64,000 nt of DNA from Streptomyces cinerochromogenes (GCF_014648635.1 NZ_BMRM01000031.1:1-64000), one strand, 5' to 3'; counted from the stretch's first letter, positions 32,530 to 41,929 are shown. Numbers and translations are program-made. The notes: generated from the sequence alone by a model not told the origin.

Positions 32530-33495
32530 TCACACCGCCTGGGCGGCGACGTAGGTGCCACGCTTCTCGATCGCCATCTGGTACAGCCGCCCGGCGCGGT
32601 AGGAGGACCGCACCAGCGGGCCGGACATCACGCCGGAGAAGCCGATCTGCTCGGCCTCCTCCTTCAGCTCCACGAACTCGTGCGGCTTCACCCAGCGCTC
32701 CACCGGGTGGTGCCGGACGGACGGGCGCAGGTACTGGGTGATGGTGACGAGCTCGCAGCCCGCGTCGTGCAGCTGCTTCAGCGCCTCGCTGACCTCCTCG
32801 CGGGTCTCGCCCATGCCGAGGATCAGGTTCGACTTGGTGACCAGGCCGTAGTCGCGGGCCTCGGTGATCACCTTCAGCGAGCGCTCGTAGCGGAAGCCGG
32901 GGCGGATCCGCTTGAAGATCCGCGGGACCGTCTCGACGTTGTGCGCGAAGACCTCCGGACGGGAGGCGAAGACCTCCGCCAGCTGCTCCGGGACCGCGTT
33001 GAAGTCGGGGGCCAGCAGCTCGACCTTGGTGCGGCCGCCCTCGCGGTCCGCCGTCTGCTGGTGGATCTGGCGCACGGTCTCGGCGTACAGCCAGGCGCCG
33101 CCGTCCTCCAGGTCGTCGCGGGCGACGCCGGTGATGGTGGCGTAGTTCAGGTCCATGGTGACCACGGACTCGCCGACGCGGCGCGGCTCGTCGCGGTCGA
33201 GCGCCTCGGGCTTGCCGGTGTCGATCTGGCAGAAGTCACAGCGCCGGGTGCACTGGTCGCCGCCGATGAGGAAGGTCGCCTCGCGGTCCTCCCAGCACTC
33301 GTAGATGTTCGGGCAGCCGGCTTCCTGGCACACCGTGTGCAGCCCCTCGCTCTTCACGAGGTTCTGCATCTTCGAGTACTCGGGGCCCATTTTCGCCCGG
33401 GTCTTGATCCACTCGGGCTTGCGCTCGATGGGGGTCTGGCTGTTGCGGACCTCCAGGCGCAGCATCTTGCGTCCGTCGGGTGAGACTGCGGACAC
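32530..33495 (-). CDS. lipA: Lipoyl synthase (radical SAM)
   Basis: A 321-residue enzyme from GTG 33495. Cys56, Cys61 and Cys67 (VCQEAGCPNIYEC) bind the auxiliary [4Fe-4S] cluster, and Cys82, Cys86 and Cys89 (CTRRCDFC) bind the SAM cluster. It inserts two sulphurs into octanoyl groups on lipoyl domains, completing lipoate made with LipB. The substrate proteins include SucB/AceF, encoded 14 kb downstream. Start choice: GGGAG is properly spaced upstream; the alternative ATG at 33600 adds an atypical N-terminus. Confidence 0.97.
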   Translation of the reverse strand: MSAVSPDGRKMLRLEVRNSQTPIERKPEWIKTRAKMGPEYSKMQNLVKSEGLHTVCQEAGCPNIYECWEDREATFLIGGDQCTRRCDFCQIDTGKPEALDRDEPRRVGESVVTMDLNYATITGVARDDLEDGGAWLYAETVRQIHQQTADREGGRTKVELLAPDFNAVPEQLAEVFASRPEVFAHNVETVPRIFKRIRPGFRYERSLKVITEARDYGLVTKSNLILGMGETREEVSEALKQLHDAGCELVTITQYLRPSVRHHPVERWVKPHEFVELKEEAEQIGFSGVMSGPLVRSSYRAGRLYQMAIEKRGTYVAAQAV

Positions 33496-33609
33496 GTCGG
33501 CTCCCTGTGACTTCGATTCTTCGGCGCACACCAGGGTACGCCCGTACTGTTCGCGCCCTGCCGCTGAGGCCAACCCCGCAGTCGCAGGGCGCATTCCCCC
33601 CACGGACGA

Positions 33610-34407
33610 TCAGGCGGACGCCGTCTCGATCACCCGCGGCTTCAGCTCGGCGTTCTCCAGGATGTCCCGCAGGTGCTTCTCGATCACCGGCAGGACCTCC
33701 TCGATGGTGACGTCCCGGCCCAGCTCGCCCGCGAGGGAGGCGACGCCCGCGTCCCGGATGCCGCACGGGATGATCCGGTCGAACCACTTCATGTCGGGGT
33801 GCACGTTGAACGAGAAGCCGTGCATGGTGACGCCCTTGGCCACCCGGATGCCGATCTGGGCGATCTTGCGGTCCTCCCGGCGCTGGCCCGCGTTGGAGGG
33901 GGCGTACTCGGGGCCGTTCAGCCGGGGGTCGAACTCCTCGTCCTGCAGCCGCGGGTCGAAGTCCAGGGAGAGCCCGCCGAGCTTCGGCCGCTGCTCGACC
34001 GGGTCGCCGAGCACCCACACCCCGCTGCGTCCCTCGACCCGGGTGGTCTCCAGGCCGAACTCGGCGCAGGTGCGGATGATCGCCTCCTCCAGCCGCCGCA
34101 CGTGCGCGACCACGTCCACCGGGCGGGGGAGCTTCTGGATCGGGTAGCCCACGAGCTGGCCCGGGCCGTGCCAGGTGATCTTGCCGCCGCGGTCCACGTC
34201 GATGACCGGGGTTCCGTCCAGCGGGCGCTCACTGTCCTCGGTGCGCCGGCCGGCGGTGTACACCGGGGGGTGCTCCAGCAGGATCACGGTGTCCGGGACC
34301 TCGTCGGCGAACCGGGCCGCGTGCACCCGGCGCTGCTCTTCCCAGGCCCGCTGGTACTCGACGGCATCCGCTCCGAAGCCCATGCGGACGAACCGCAACT
34401 CACTCAC
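33610..34407 (-). CDS. lipB: Octanoyltransferase
   Basis: A 265-residue enzyme from GTG 34407 (GGAGG nearby). The LipB Cys-Lys pair is visible: Cys in IIPCGIRDAG and Lys in DRKIAQIGIRV. Also seen: GGKITWHGPGQLVGYPI and GVTMHGFSFNVHPD. It transfers octanoyl from ACP to lipoyl domains, the substrate for LipA. lipA follows downstream on the same strand after about 115 bases. A much longer open frame upstream to 35880 has no coding character. Confidence 0.96.
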   Translation of the reverse strand: MSELRFVRMGFGADAVEYQRAWEEQRRVHAARFADEVPDTVILLEHPPVYTAGRRTEDSERPLDGTPVIDVDRGGKITWHGPGQLVGYPIQKLPRPVDVVAHVRRLEEAIIRTCAEFGLETTRVEGRSGVWVLGDPVEQRPKLGGLSLDFDPRLQDEEFDPRLNGPEYAPSNAGQRREDRKIAQIGIRVAKGVTMHGFSFNVHPDMKWFDRIIPCGIRDAGVASLAGELGRDVTIEEVLPVIEKHLRDILENAELKPRVIETASA

Positions 34408-34647
34408 GGCAAGCGCCTCCCTCGGCGATGGGTGTGTCAGGCATGTATCGCGCCCACGCCACTGTACGTCCGACCGGTGTACGTCAGCCCTGCGGGCGTT
34501 CCTCACACGATCGGATGAATGCCCGGGGAAGTATGCGACCGTCTGCTCACTCTCCGCTACATTCGCGCCGTTCGTGAGGCCATAAGGGCTGCTCAAAGGC
34601 AATCCGGGCACGTCGACAGGCCCGGAAGGCAGGAGACCGCACCGCAG

Positions 34648-36105
34648 ATGACGGACCGACCCGCGCAGCGCACCCCCAACCGCCAGCTCGCCGCGCTCAT
34701 CGCAGAAGCGGGGTTCTCCAACGCGGGTCTGGCCCGTCGCGTCGACCAGCTCGGCCTGGAGCACGGGCTGGACCTCAGATACGACAAGACATCGGTCACC
34801 CGCTGGCTGCGCGGACAGCAGCCGCGCGGGACGACCCCGGCCCTCATCGCCGAGGTGTTCACCCGCCGGCTCGGACGCCGGCTCACCGCGCAGGACCTCG
34901 GCCTGGACGCCTGCGCGCCGGTGTACGCGGGGCTGGAGTTCGCGGCCACCCCGGAGGAGGCCGTCGACATCGTCAGCGGGCTGTGGCGCAAGGACTCCGG
35001 CAGCCACGCCGAACTGCGCAAGATCGCGTTCACCCCGGCCGGGCTCGTGGTGCCCAGCCGGGACTGGCTGATCGGCAAGGCCGACGACCGGGTGGCCCGC
35101 GAACCGGCCCCCCGGGTGCCGCCGCAGGGCCGGCCCGGCGCGGCCAGGCCCCAGCCGCTGCTGCCGCCCCGGGTGCGCGGGCATGCCGAGCGTGCCGCCG
35201 GGCACAAGGTCACCGGCGGTGACATCGCCGCGCTGCACTCGGTCGGCGAGCTGTTCCGCACCCTCGACGACCGCTTCGGCGGCGGCCACGCCCGGCAGGC
35301 GCTGGTGCGCTACCTGGAGCACGAGTGCGAGCCGATGCTCCGCGGCTCCTACGACGAGCAGACCGGCCGCCGGCTGTTCGGCGCCGCCGCCGACCTGACC
35401 CGGCTCGCGGGCTGGACCTCGTACGACATCGCCGCGCACGGGCTCGCCCAGCGCTACTTCGTCCAGGCCCTGCGGCTCGCCCAGGCGGCCGGTGACCGGG
35501 CCTACGGCTCCTACGTCCTGGTGACCATGAGCCGCCAGGCCGTCTACCTCGGCCACGGCAGGGAGGCCGTGCAGCTGGCGCGGGTCGCCCAGCAGGGCGT
35601 CGGCACGGGCGCCGTGCCGGTCGTCCAGGCGCTGCTGCACGCGTCCGAGGCGCGGGCGCACGCCGTCCTGGGCGAGGTGCGGGCGTGCACCGCGGCGCTG
35701 GTGCGGGCCGAGCGCGCCCTGGAGGCGGCCCGGCCGGGGGACGAGGTGCCGTACTGGGCCGTGTTCTTCGACGAGGCACAGCTCGCCGACGAGTTCGGCC
35801 ACTGCCACCGCGACCTCCAGCAGTTCCGGGCCGCCGTGCAGCACGCCGAGCGGTCGCTCCAGCTGCGGGCGCCGATCCATGCCCGCAGCCGGCTGTTCTG
35901 CCGGATCGTCCTCGCCACGGCCCGGCTCGGCCTCGGCGAACTCGACCAGGCGTGCGCGCTGGCGGCGGAGGCGGCGGGACAGGCCGCGGAGATGCGGTCG
36001 GCTCGCGCCGTGGAGTACGTGAAGGACTTCGAGCGCCGGCTGGAGCCCTACCGGGACGCGGCGCCGGTGAGGGTGTACCGGGAGAAGGTGGCGGCGCTGG
36101 GGTAG
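34648..36105 (+). CDS. NsdA-like TPR regulator with N-terminal helix-turn-helix
   Basis: A 485-residue protein. An N-terminal XRE-like segment (residues about 10-70, NRQLAALIAEAGFSNAGLARRVDQ) is followed by a long helical region with tetratricopeptide-like repeats (residues about 190-470: GLAQRYFVQALRLAQAAGDRAYG, GREAVQLARVAQQG). It resembles the NsdA family, whose founding member in S. coelicolor represses antibiotic production and sporulation. The exact role here is unknown. The start at 34648 fits a GGAG site (34632-34635). Its location divergent from lipB does not link it to lipoate synthesis. Confidence 0.78.
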   Translation: MTDRPAQRTPNRQLAALIAEAGFSNAGLARRVDQLGLEHGLDLRYDKTSVTRWLRGQQPRGTTPALIAEVFTRRLGRRLTAQDLGLDACAPVYAGLEFAATPEEAVDIVSGLWRKDSGSHAELRKIAFTPAGLVVPSRDWLIGKADDRVAREPAPRVPPQGRPGAARPQPLLPPRVRGHAERAAGHKVTGGDIAALHSVGELFRTLDDRFGGGHARQALVRYLEHECEPMLRGSYDEQTGRRLFGAAADLTRLAGWTSYDIAAHGLAQRYFVQALRLAQAAGDRAYGSYVLVTMSRQAVYLGHGREAVQLARVAQQGVGTGAVPVVQALLHASEARAHAVLGEVRACTAALVRAERALEAARPGDEVPYWAVFFDEAQLADEFGHCHRDLQQFRAAVQHAERSLQLRAPIHARSRLFCRIVLATARLGLGELDQACALAAEAAGQAAEMRSARAVEYVKDFERRLEPYRDAAPVRVYREKVAALG

Positions 36106-36141
36106 TCCCGGTGGTTCGCCGGGTGCCGCGCCGACGGGGCC

Positions 36142-36163
36142 GGGCGCGCGGTTCCCCGCGCCC
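36142..36163. terminator. Hairpin between the NsdA-like and FAD oxidoreductase genes
   Basis: The arms gggcgcg (36142-36148) and cgcgccc (36157-36163) form a short hairpin between convergent genes (stops at 36105 and 36175). The surrounding cgcggttccccgcgcccctt matches a GC-rich motif very common in Streptomyces intergenic DNA. Confidence 0.55.
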
Positions 36164-36174
36164 CTTCGGTCGCG

Positions 36175-37539
36175 CTACGCCGCCTTCGGCATCGTCGGGG
36201 CCGGGTCCGCGCTGTGCATCGAGCCCGTCGCGCCCAGGTCCGCCAGGATCGCTGACGCGGCGCGGTGGGCCGAATGCAGGGCGCCCTGGACGGTGCTGGT
36301 GTCGCGGTGGTCGCCGCAGACGTAGAGACCGGCCAGGAGGCGTACCGGGCGGCGCAGGTCGTGCGGGGGGCGCATGGCCGGGACCGCCTCGGGGGTGTGG
36401 TGGACGGCCAGCGTCTCCCAGCGGCGCGTGGAGGTGCCGTAGAGGCGGGAGAGGTGGATGCGGACCGCCGTGTCCACCCCTTCCGGCGGGGTGCCCAGCA
36501 CCGTGGAGGAGATCAGGACGCGGCCGGCCGGCGCCCGGCTCGGGTCCACGTTGCTGAGGACGGCCGTGTGGGCGACCGGTCCGCCCCGGTCGGCGTCCAG
36601 CAGCAGCGAGCTGCCCGTGGCGAAGACCGCCGCCGGGTCGTCGGTGGTGTGGTGGACGACCGTCACCGGGTGGAAGTCCGGCACCCGCAGCCCCGGCAGC
36701 AGCTCGGCCGCGGCCCGCGCGTCCGTCGCCAGCAGCACCGCGCGGCAGCGGATCTCCCCGTGCTCGGCGGTGGCCACGGAGGTCGTGGAGACCGAGGTGA
36801 CCCGCACCCCGGTGTGCACGGTGCCCGGCGGCAGCGCCCGTGCCAGCAGCACCGGCAGCGTCTCCGCGCCGCCCTCCGGCACGCACAGCCGGCCGCTCGC
36901 GAAGGCGTGCAGCGCCAGGTCGGCGCACCTGCTGGACGTGGTCAGCCCCGGGTCGCACAGCAGCGCGGCCAGCAGCGGGCGCAGGAAGCCGTCGACGGTG
37001 CGGGGCGGCACCCCGCGCCGGGCGAGCGCCTGGGCGGCCGGCATCTCGGGGCGGGCCAGGACGCGTTCGACGGGGGTCGCCGCGATCCGGCCGAGCGCGG
37101 CGCCCAGCCGGGCCTGGTCCACCGCGCCGCCCACCGGCGCGGCGGGCGTGGCCGCCGTACTCCGGGGGGCGCCGGCGAGGGCGCGCACCACATGGAGTGC
37201 GCCCCGTGCGCCCCGTGCGCTACCGCCGGCCGCCGGCGCGCCCGCGCGCTGGGTGCGGCCGTCGCGGTGCAGCAGGACGCCGGGCGCGAAGCGGCGCAGG
37301 GTCAGGGCGTCCAGGCCCGGGGAGAGGCGGAGTTCGGGATAGGACGTGGACAGCAGCTGCCCGATGCGGTCGAGCCGGAAGCCGTCGACCTTCTCGGTCG
37401 ACATGCGGCCGCCGACGTAGGGGGCGGCCTCCAGGACCGCGGTGGTGATTCCTGCACTGGTCAGCCGGTGGGCCGCCGAGAGACCGGCGATTCCGGCTCC
37501 CACGATGACGACGTCCACCTGGTACGCGGGCTCAAGCAC
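36175..37539 (-). CDS. FAD-dependent oxidoreductase (amine oxidase/protoporphyrinogen oxidase-like)
   Basis: A 454-residue flavoprotein. The N-terminal FAD motif is YQVDVVIVGAGIAGLSAAHRL with EAAPYVGGRM, and a C-terminal FAD-contact motif is GLYVCGDHRDTSTVQGALHSAHRAA. The N-terminal SKL pattern is typical of the amine oxidase fold. The substrate is unknown; carotenoid, amine or porphyrin substrates are possible. The gene is followed (leftward) by the NsdA-type gene's terminator. Confidence 0.82.
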   Translation of the reverse strand: MLEPAYQVDVVIVGAGIAGLSAAHRLTSAGITTAVLEAAPYVGGRMSTEKVDGFRLDRIGQLLSTSYPELRLSPGLDALTLRRFAPGVLLHRDGRTQRAGAPAAGGSARGARGALHVVRALAGAPRSTAATPAAPVGGAVDQARLGAALGRIAATPVERVLARPEMPAAQALARRGVPPRTVDGFLRPLLAALLCDPGLTTSSRCADLALHAFASGRLCVPEGGAETLPVLLARALPPGTVHTGVRVTSVSTTSVATAEHGEIRCRAVLLATDARAAAELLPGLRVPDFHPVTVVHHTTDDPAAVFATGSSLLLDADRGGPVAHTAVLSNVDPSRAPAGRVLISSTVLGTPPEGVDTAVRIHLSRLYGTSTRRWETLAVHHTPEAVPAMRPPHDLRRPVRLLAGLYVCGDHRDTSTVQGALHSAHRAASAILADLGATGSMHSADPAPTMPKAA

Positions 37540-37707
37540 GAGGCCCCTCCTGTGGTTGCGCGGCCGGTGGAGACGTCATGCCCCCAACAGGCGCCACGGA
37601 TACCCGAGTTCGGGTCGAGGGTAGGGCCGTGATCGGTCAGGAGCAGTCGCGCATCAACAGGGCACGGTCGCATGGAGGTCGCATACGGTCACTTCCGTTC
37701 GCCGGTG

Positions 37708-38604
37708 TCACCCGGCCGCGCGGATCGCCTCGTCGATACCCGGGAACGCGAACCGGAACCCCGACTCCAGCAGCCGCCTCGGCACCACCCGCTGGCTGCC
37801 CAGTACGTCCCCGGCCATCTCCCCGAGCGCCGCCCGCAGCACCGGGGCCGGCACCGCGCACACCGCCGGCCGGTGCAGCACCCGGCCCATCGCCGCGGTG
37901 ATCTCGGCGTTGGTCAGCGGCTGGGGAGCGGTCAGGTTGAAGGGACCGAAGAGGCCGTCGTGGTCGATGAGATGCCGGAGCGCGGCCACCTCGTCGTGCA
38001 GCGCGATGTACGACCAGTACTGCCGCCCGTCGCCCAGCCTGCCCCCGAGCCCCGCCCGGAACAGCGGGAACAGCCGCCCCCAGGCCCCGCCGCCCCGGGC
38101 CACCACCAGGCCCGTGCGGGCGAACACCGTCCGCACCCCCGCCTCCTCGGCGGGTGCCGCCGCCTCCTCCCACTCCACGCACAGCCCGGCCAGGAAGCCG
38201 TCGCCCGGCGGCGCCTCCTCGTCCACCACCCGGTCGCCCGTGTCGCCGTAGAAGCCGATCGCGCTGCCGTTCACGAACACCCGCGGCGGGCGCGGCAGCG
38301 CGGCCACCGCCTCGGCCAGCGCGGCCGTGCCCAGCACCCTGCTGTCCCGCATGACCCGCTTGTACTCGGGAGTCCAGCGCCGGTCGCCCACCCCGGCCCC
38401 CGCCAGGTTGACCACCGCGTCGCACCCGGCCAGCCCGGCCGCGTCGACGTCACCCCGCTCCGGGTCCCAGCGGACCTCGTCCGCGCCCCGGGGTGCCCGG
38501 CGCACCAGCCGTACCACCTCGTGCCCGTCCGCGGTCAGGGACCGCACCAGGGCGCTGCCGATGAGACCGGACGCGCCGGCCACCGCGATGCGTGATCGTT
38601 CCAT
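37708..38604 (-). CDS. TIGR01777-family epimerase/cell division inhibitor-like SDR
   Basis: A 298-residue protein. The N-terminal Rossmann motif is RIAVAGASGLIGSALVRSLTADGH; the family-specific RLVRR, ARTGLVVARGGGAWGRL and C-terminal DUF1731-like segment (RVLHRPAVCAVPAPVLRAALGEMA, GSQRVVPRRLLESGFRFAFP) are all present. Often annotated as nucleoside-diphosphate-sugar epimerase; the true substrate is unknown. Single gene, divergent from the GNAT gene. Confidence 0.88.
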   Translation of the reverse strand: MERSRIAVAGASGLIGSALVRSLTADGHEVVRLVRRAPRGADEVRWDPERGDVDAAGLAGCDAVVNLAGAGVGDRRWTPEYKRVMRDSRVLGTAALAEAVAALPRPPRVFVNGSAIGFYGDTGDRVVDEEAPPGDGFLAGLCVEWEEAAAPAEEAGVRTVFARTGLVVARGGGAWGRLFPLFRAGLGGRLGDGRQYWSYIALHDEVAALRHLIDHDGLFGPFNLTAPQPLTNAEITAAMGRVLHRPAVCAVPAPVLRAALGEMAGDVLGSQRVVPRRLLESGFRFAFPGIDEAIRAAG

Positions 38605-38678
38605 GCTCCCAGCATGACCGCACGGGCGGCCGGCAACCCGTTGGGGCCGCCGGAACCGCGCGCCGTAGGGTGATCGTC

Positions 38679-39167
38679 ATGCCCGAGCCGTCCATACGCA
38701 TCGCCCAGGCCGCCGACGAGGAAGAACTCGCCGTCCTCGACCGGGACACCTGGTCCACCCTGCACGCCGTGGCCCCCCGGCCGCAGCCGCCGTACCCGCC
38801 GTTCTTCGACGAGCGGCACCGGCCGGAGGACTTCCTCGTCGCCGAGTCCGGCGGACGCGTCCTCGGCTACATCCGCCTCGCCCACCCCACCCCGCTCGCC
38901 TCCAACGCGCACGTCCTGGCGATCCAGGGGTTCGCCGTCGCCGACGACGCACGCGGGCGGGGCGTCGGGCGCGCGCTCATCCGGGCCGCCGTCGCCGAGG
39001 CGCGACGGCGCGGGGCGCGCCGCCTCACCCTGCGCGTGCTCGGGCACAACACCCCGGCCCGCACCCTGTACGCCTCCGAGGGGTTCGCCGTCGAGGGCGT
39101 GCTGCCGGAGGAGTTCCTCATCGACGGCCGGTACGTCGACGACGTGTGCATGGGCCGCGGACTGTAG
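38679..39167 (+). CDS. GNAT-family N-acetyltransferase
   Basis: A 162-residue protein, MPEPSIRIAQAADEEELAVL. The acetyl-CoA motif is GVGRALIRAAV with preceding QGFAVADDARGRG, and a C-terminal ARTLYASEGFAVEGVLPEEF is typical of the fold. The substrate is unknown. The start overlaps the region upstream of the TIGR01777 gene, and the two genes diverge from a 74-base intergenic space. Confidence 0.88.
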   Translation: MPEPSIRIAQAADEEELAVLDRDTWSTLHAVAPRPQPPYPPFFDERHRPEDFLVAESGGRVLGYIRLAHPTPLASNAHVLAIQGFAVADDARGRGVGRALIRAAVAEARRRGARRLTLRVLGHNTPARTLYASEGFAVEGVLPEEFLIDGRYVDDVCMGRGL

Positions 39168-39171
39168 GCCC

Positions 39172-39194
39172 GCCGCCCCCGGGAACCGGGCGGC
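39172..39194. terminator. Small hairpin between the GNAT and MarP-like genes
   Basis: Arms gccgccc (39172-39178) and gggcggc (39188-39194) lie between convergent genes ending at 39167 and 39200. Short, but the only hairpin present there. Confidence 0.5.
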
Positions 39195-39199
39195 ACCGG

Positions 39200-40381
39200 C
39201 TAGGAGTCGACCAGCGCGCCCGTGTCCACCCGTGCCGTCGCCGTCGCCGCGTGCCGGGCGTCGTCCGCCACCTCGGCCGCCGTCAGCGCGTACCCCGTCT
39301 CGGCGTCCGAGGTGGACCGGGCGAAGATCATCCCGAACACCCGGCCGTCCGTGGTCAGCAGCGGCCCGCCGGAGTTGCCCGGCCGGACCGTGGAGCGGAC
39401 CGGATAGATCTCCCGGGTGACCGTGCGGTCGTCGTAGATGTTCCGGCCGGTCGCCCGGACCCGGCTCCCCACCGTCGCCGCCTGCAGGTCCAGCGCCCCG
39501 TTCTGCGGGTAGCCCGCGACCACGGCCGGGTCCCCGCGCGCGGCACCCGGGTCGAACCGCAGCACCGGCGCCCGCAGCTCCGGCACGTACAGCACCGCCA
39601 CGTCCCGGTCCGGGTCGAAGAGCACCACCCGCGCCGGGTACGACGGCCCGACCCCGCCGACCCGCACGCCCGGGCCGTCGATGCCGGCCACCACGTGCGC
39701 GTTGGTCATGACCCGCTGCGGTGCGTACACGAACCCGCTGCCCTCACGGCCCTCCCCGCCCGCGGTCCCCTCGATCTTCACCGAGCTGAGCCGGGCCGCG
39801 CGGGCCGCCGCCGGGGTGACGCTGTCCCCGGTCGGCCGGGGCACCTGGGCCGTCGACTCGTTCTCGAACGGGTTGAACACCTGCGGGAAGCCCGCCTCGG
39901 CCAGCGCGGAGGTGGCCCGCGAGAACCACGCGGGCGTGGTCTGCGGCATCGTCTGCTGCACCGCGCCGAGCAGTGTCGAGTTCCGTATCGCCGCCGTCAG
40001 GGGCTGCGACGGGGCCGCGCTCAGCACGCTCGCCGCCACCCAGGCCACGACGAGCACCGCGACCGAGTTCGCCGCCGCGCCCCCCACCCCGTCCGCCACC
40101 CGGAGCGGGCCCCGGTCCAGCTCCCCGCGCAGCCGCAGCGCCAGCCGGCCCGCCAGCTCGTGCCCGACCACCCCCGGCAGCAGCAGCGTCCCCACCGCGA
40201 GCACCGTCGCCGCCGTGCCCCGCTCCACCTGGCCCGTCACCCACGGCAGCAGCCACACGCCGACCGCCGCGCCGCCCACGAACCCGGCCAGCGAGACACA
40301 GCCGGCCACCAGCCCGCGCCGGTATCCGGACACCGCGTAGACGACGATCAGCAGCACGAGCAGCAGGTCCAGCAGGTCCAC
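39200..40381 (-). CDS. MarP-like membrane serine protease (CvpA + trypsin domains)
   Basis: A 393-residue protein. Four hydrophobic segments in the first 160 residues (LLDLLLVLLIVVYAVSG, LVAGCVSLAGFVGGAAVG, TVLAVGTLLLPGVVGHEL, AANSVAVLVVAWVAASVL) form a CvpA/MarP-type membrane domain. The periplasmic trypsin-like domain has His in MTNAHVVAGI, Asp in RDVAVLYVPEL and Ser in RPGNSGGPLL. In mycobacteria MarP protects against acid and oxidative stress and processes peptidoglycan hydrolases; a similar role is inferred. Confidence 0.9.
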   Translation of the reverse strand: MDLLDLLLVLLIVVYAVSGYRRGLVAGCVSLAGFVGGAAVGVWLLPWVTGQVERGTAATVLAVGTLLLPGVVGHELAGRLALRLRGELDRGPLRVADGVGGAAANSVAVLVVAWVAASVLSAAPSQPLTAAIRNSTLLGAVQQTMPQTTPAWFSRATSALAEAGFPQVFNPFENESTAQVPRPTGDSVTPAAARAARLSSVKIEGTAGGEGREGSGFVYAPQRVMTNAHVVAGIDGPGVRVGGVGPSYPARVVLFDPDRDVAVLYVPELRAPVLRFDPGAARGDPAVVAGYPQNGALDLQAATVGSRVRATGRNIYDDRTVTREIYPVRSTVRPGNSGGPLLTTDGRVFGMIFARSTSDAETGYALTAAEVADDARHAATATARVDTGALVDS

Positions 40382-40629
40382 GGAGCCGCCTTTCTCTCGG
40401 ACCCCTCAGTACGGACGGGATCGGTCCGCTGATCAGCACGCGGCCTGGGGCGGCCACCGGGCGACAGAACCGGTCACGTACGTGTGTACCCCCAGGAACG
40501 ACCCGGACCAGGACGATGGTTCCACCAGGCGACACAACGCACATCACGGGACGCACGGGGCGGCCGGCTGCCTGCTGCTCTTCGACGGACTGCTGGCGCG
40601 CGGGGCCGTCCGGTGCTGGGATGGCCGGT

Positions 40630-41547
40630 ATGAAGATCCGTATCGGTGTGGGGGACGTCCCGGAGCGGGGCGCGTCCGGCGGCCTGGCCGAACTGCCCGG
40701 ATTACTGGCCGACCTGGAAGAGCTGGGGTGCGACTCGGTGTGGTTCTCGGACCTGGTCTCGGCACCCGGGGCGGTCGATCCGCTGGTCGGCATCGGCTAC
40801 GCGGCCGGGCTCACCACGAGGCTGAAGCTGGGCACGAGCGTGGTGGTCCTGCCCGGGCGGAACCCGGCGGTGGTGGCGGCACAACTGGCGAGCCTGGCCG
40901 CGCTGGCCCCGCGCCGTGTCCTGCCGGTCTTCGGGGTCCGCCCGGCCCTGCGGGCCGACCGGACGGTGTTCGCCGTGCCGGACGGGCGCCGCGCCGAGGT
41001 GTTCGACGAGGCGCTGCAGGTGGTGCGGGCCCTGCTGACCGAGCCGGTCGTCACCCACGAGGGCCGCTTCTTCCGGCTGGCCGGGGCCTCGGTCGCGCCG
41101 CTGCCGGCCCGGCCCCCGGACCTGTGGCTGAGCGGGCGGGTCCCCGCGGCGCTGGACCGGGTCGGACGGCTCGGCGACGGCTGGCTCGGCAGCAACGTCA
41201 CCCCGGCCGAGGCGGAGGTCTGCCGGGACCGGATCGTCCGCGCCGCCGACCGTGCGGGCCGGACGATCGAGGAGGACCACTACGGCACCCACCTGACGAT
41301 CGTGCCGGACGACGCCGACGAGCGGGCGGTGGACGCCCTGCTGGCGCGTCTGCACCGGGACCGTCCCGACGTCGCCGATCCGCGCACCCTGCTGTGCTGG
41401 GGCTGGGACGGCGCACGCGAACGGCTGCGCCGGCTCGTCGGCGCCGGCCTGTCGAAGTTCGTGGTGCGCCCGGTAGGCCCGGTGCCGTCCCGCCGCGCCT
41501 TCCTGGAAGCGCTCACGACCGAACTGCTGCCGCTCGAGAACCACTGA
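40630..41547 (+). CDS. LLM-class F420-dependent oxidoreductase with a TTA codon
   Basis: A 305-residue protein, luciferase-like TIM barrel: MKIRIGVGDVPERGASGGLAEL, LEELGCDSVWFSDLVSAPG, TRLKLGTSVVVLPGRNPAVV, and PPDLWLSGRVPAALDRVGRLGDGWLG. These enzymes use F420H2 or FMN to act on an unknown substrate. The codon at 40702-40704 is TTA (residue 25 from this start), the only Leu-TTA I noticed in the window; in Streptomyces such genes depend on the bldA tRNA, so expression may be confined to late growth. The start is uncertain: ATG 40621 and ATG 40630 are both in frame and neither has a strong ribosome site. Confidence 0.85.
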   Translation: MKIRIGVGDVPERGASGGLAELPGLLADLEELGCDSVWFSDLVSAPGAVDPLVGIGYAAGLTTRLKLGTSVVVLPGRNPAVVAAQLASLAALAPRRVLPVFGVRPALRADRTVFAVPDGRRAEVFDEALQVVRALLTEPVVTHEGRFFRLAGASVAPLPARPPDLWLSGRVPAALDRVGRLGDGWLGSNVTPAEAEVCRDRIVRAADRAGRTIEEDHYGTHLTIVPDDADERAVDALLARLHRDRPDVADPRTLLCWGWDGARERLRRLVGAGLSKFVVRPVGPVPSRRAFLEALTTELLPLENH

Positions 41548-41740
41548 GCCAGGACGGCCCGCCGCGCACACGGAGCGGGGCCGGGGCCGTCGCCGGCGCG
41601 GCCGAGGGAACCCGGCAGCCGGCGCCCCCGCCCGGCCCCGCCCCCGCCCACAGCCGCGCCACAGGCGACACGCAGCCCGTGCCCGGGCCCGCGTCCTACG
41701 GTCGGGCAGGACAGCGCAGGCGACCGGAGGCGGGGACAGG

Positions 41741-41929
41741 ATGAGCGGCACGGACAGCCGTCGGGGCGCAGCCGCGTCACGGCGCGGTGGACGCAGACCG
41801 GCCGGCCGCGGGCCCTGGGCGGTGCTGTGCGCGGCCCTGACCGTTCTCCTGGGCCCGGCCGCGGTCACCGCGTCCGCCCTCGACCAGGCCAACGCGGCCC
41901 CGATGCACCACCCCGGCATCACCCCCTGA
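41741..41929 (+). CDS. Small secreted peptide, function unknown
   Basis: A 62-residue protein, MSGTDSRRGAAASRRGGRRP, with a hydrophobic segment (WAVLCAALTVLLGPAAVTA) and possible cleavage before a short C-terminus (LDQANAAPMHHPGITP). A GGAGG at 41726-41730 lies upstream. The 3' end overlaps the convergent DUF4240 gene by 11 bases. Small size makes it uncertain. Confidence 0.5.
   Translation: MSGTDSRRGAAASRRGGRRPAGRGPWAVLCAALTVLLGPAAVTASALDQANAAPMHHPGITP

Noticed and set aside
34408..35880. Long N-terminal extension of the lipB frame
   Set aside because: The extension overlaps the NsdA-like gene antisense, and LipB has its normal length from GTG 34407.
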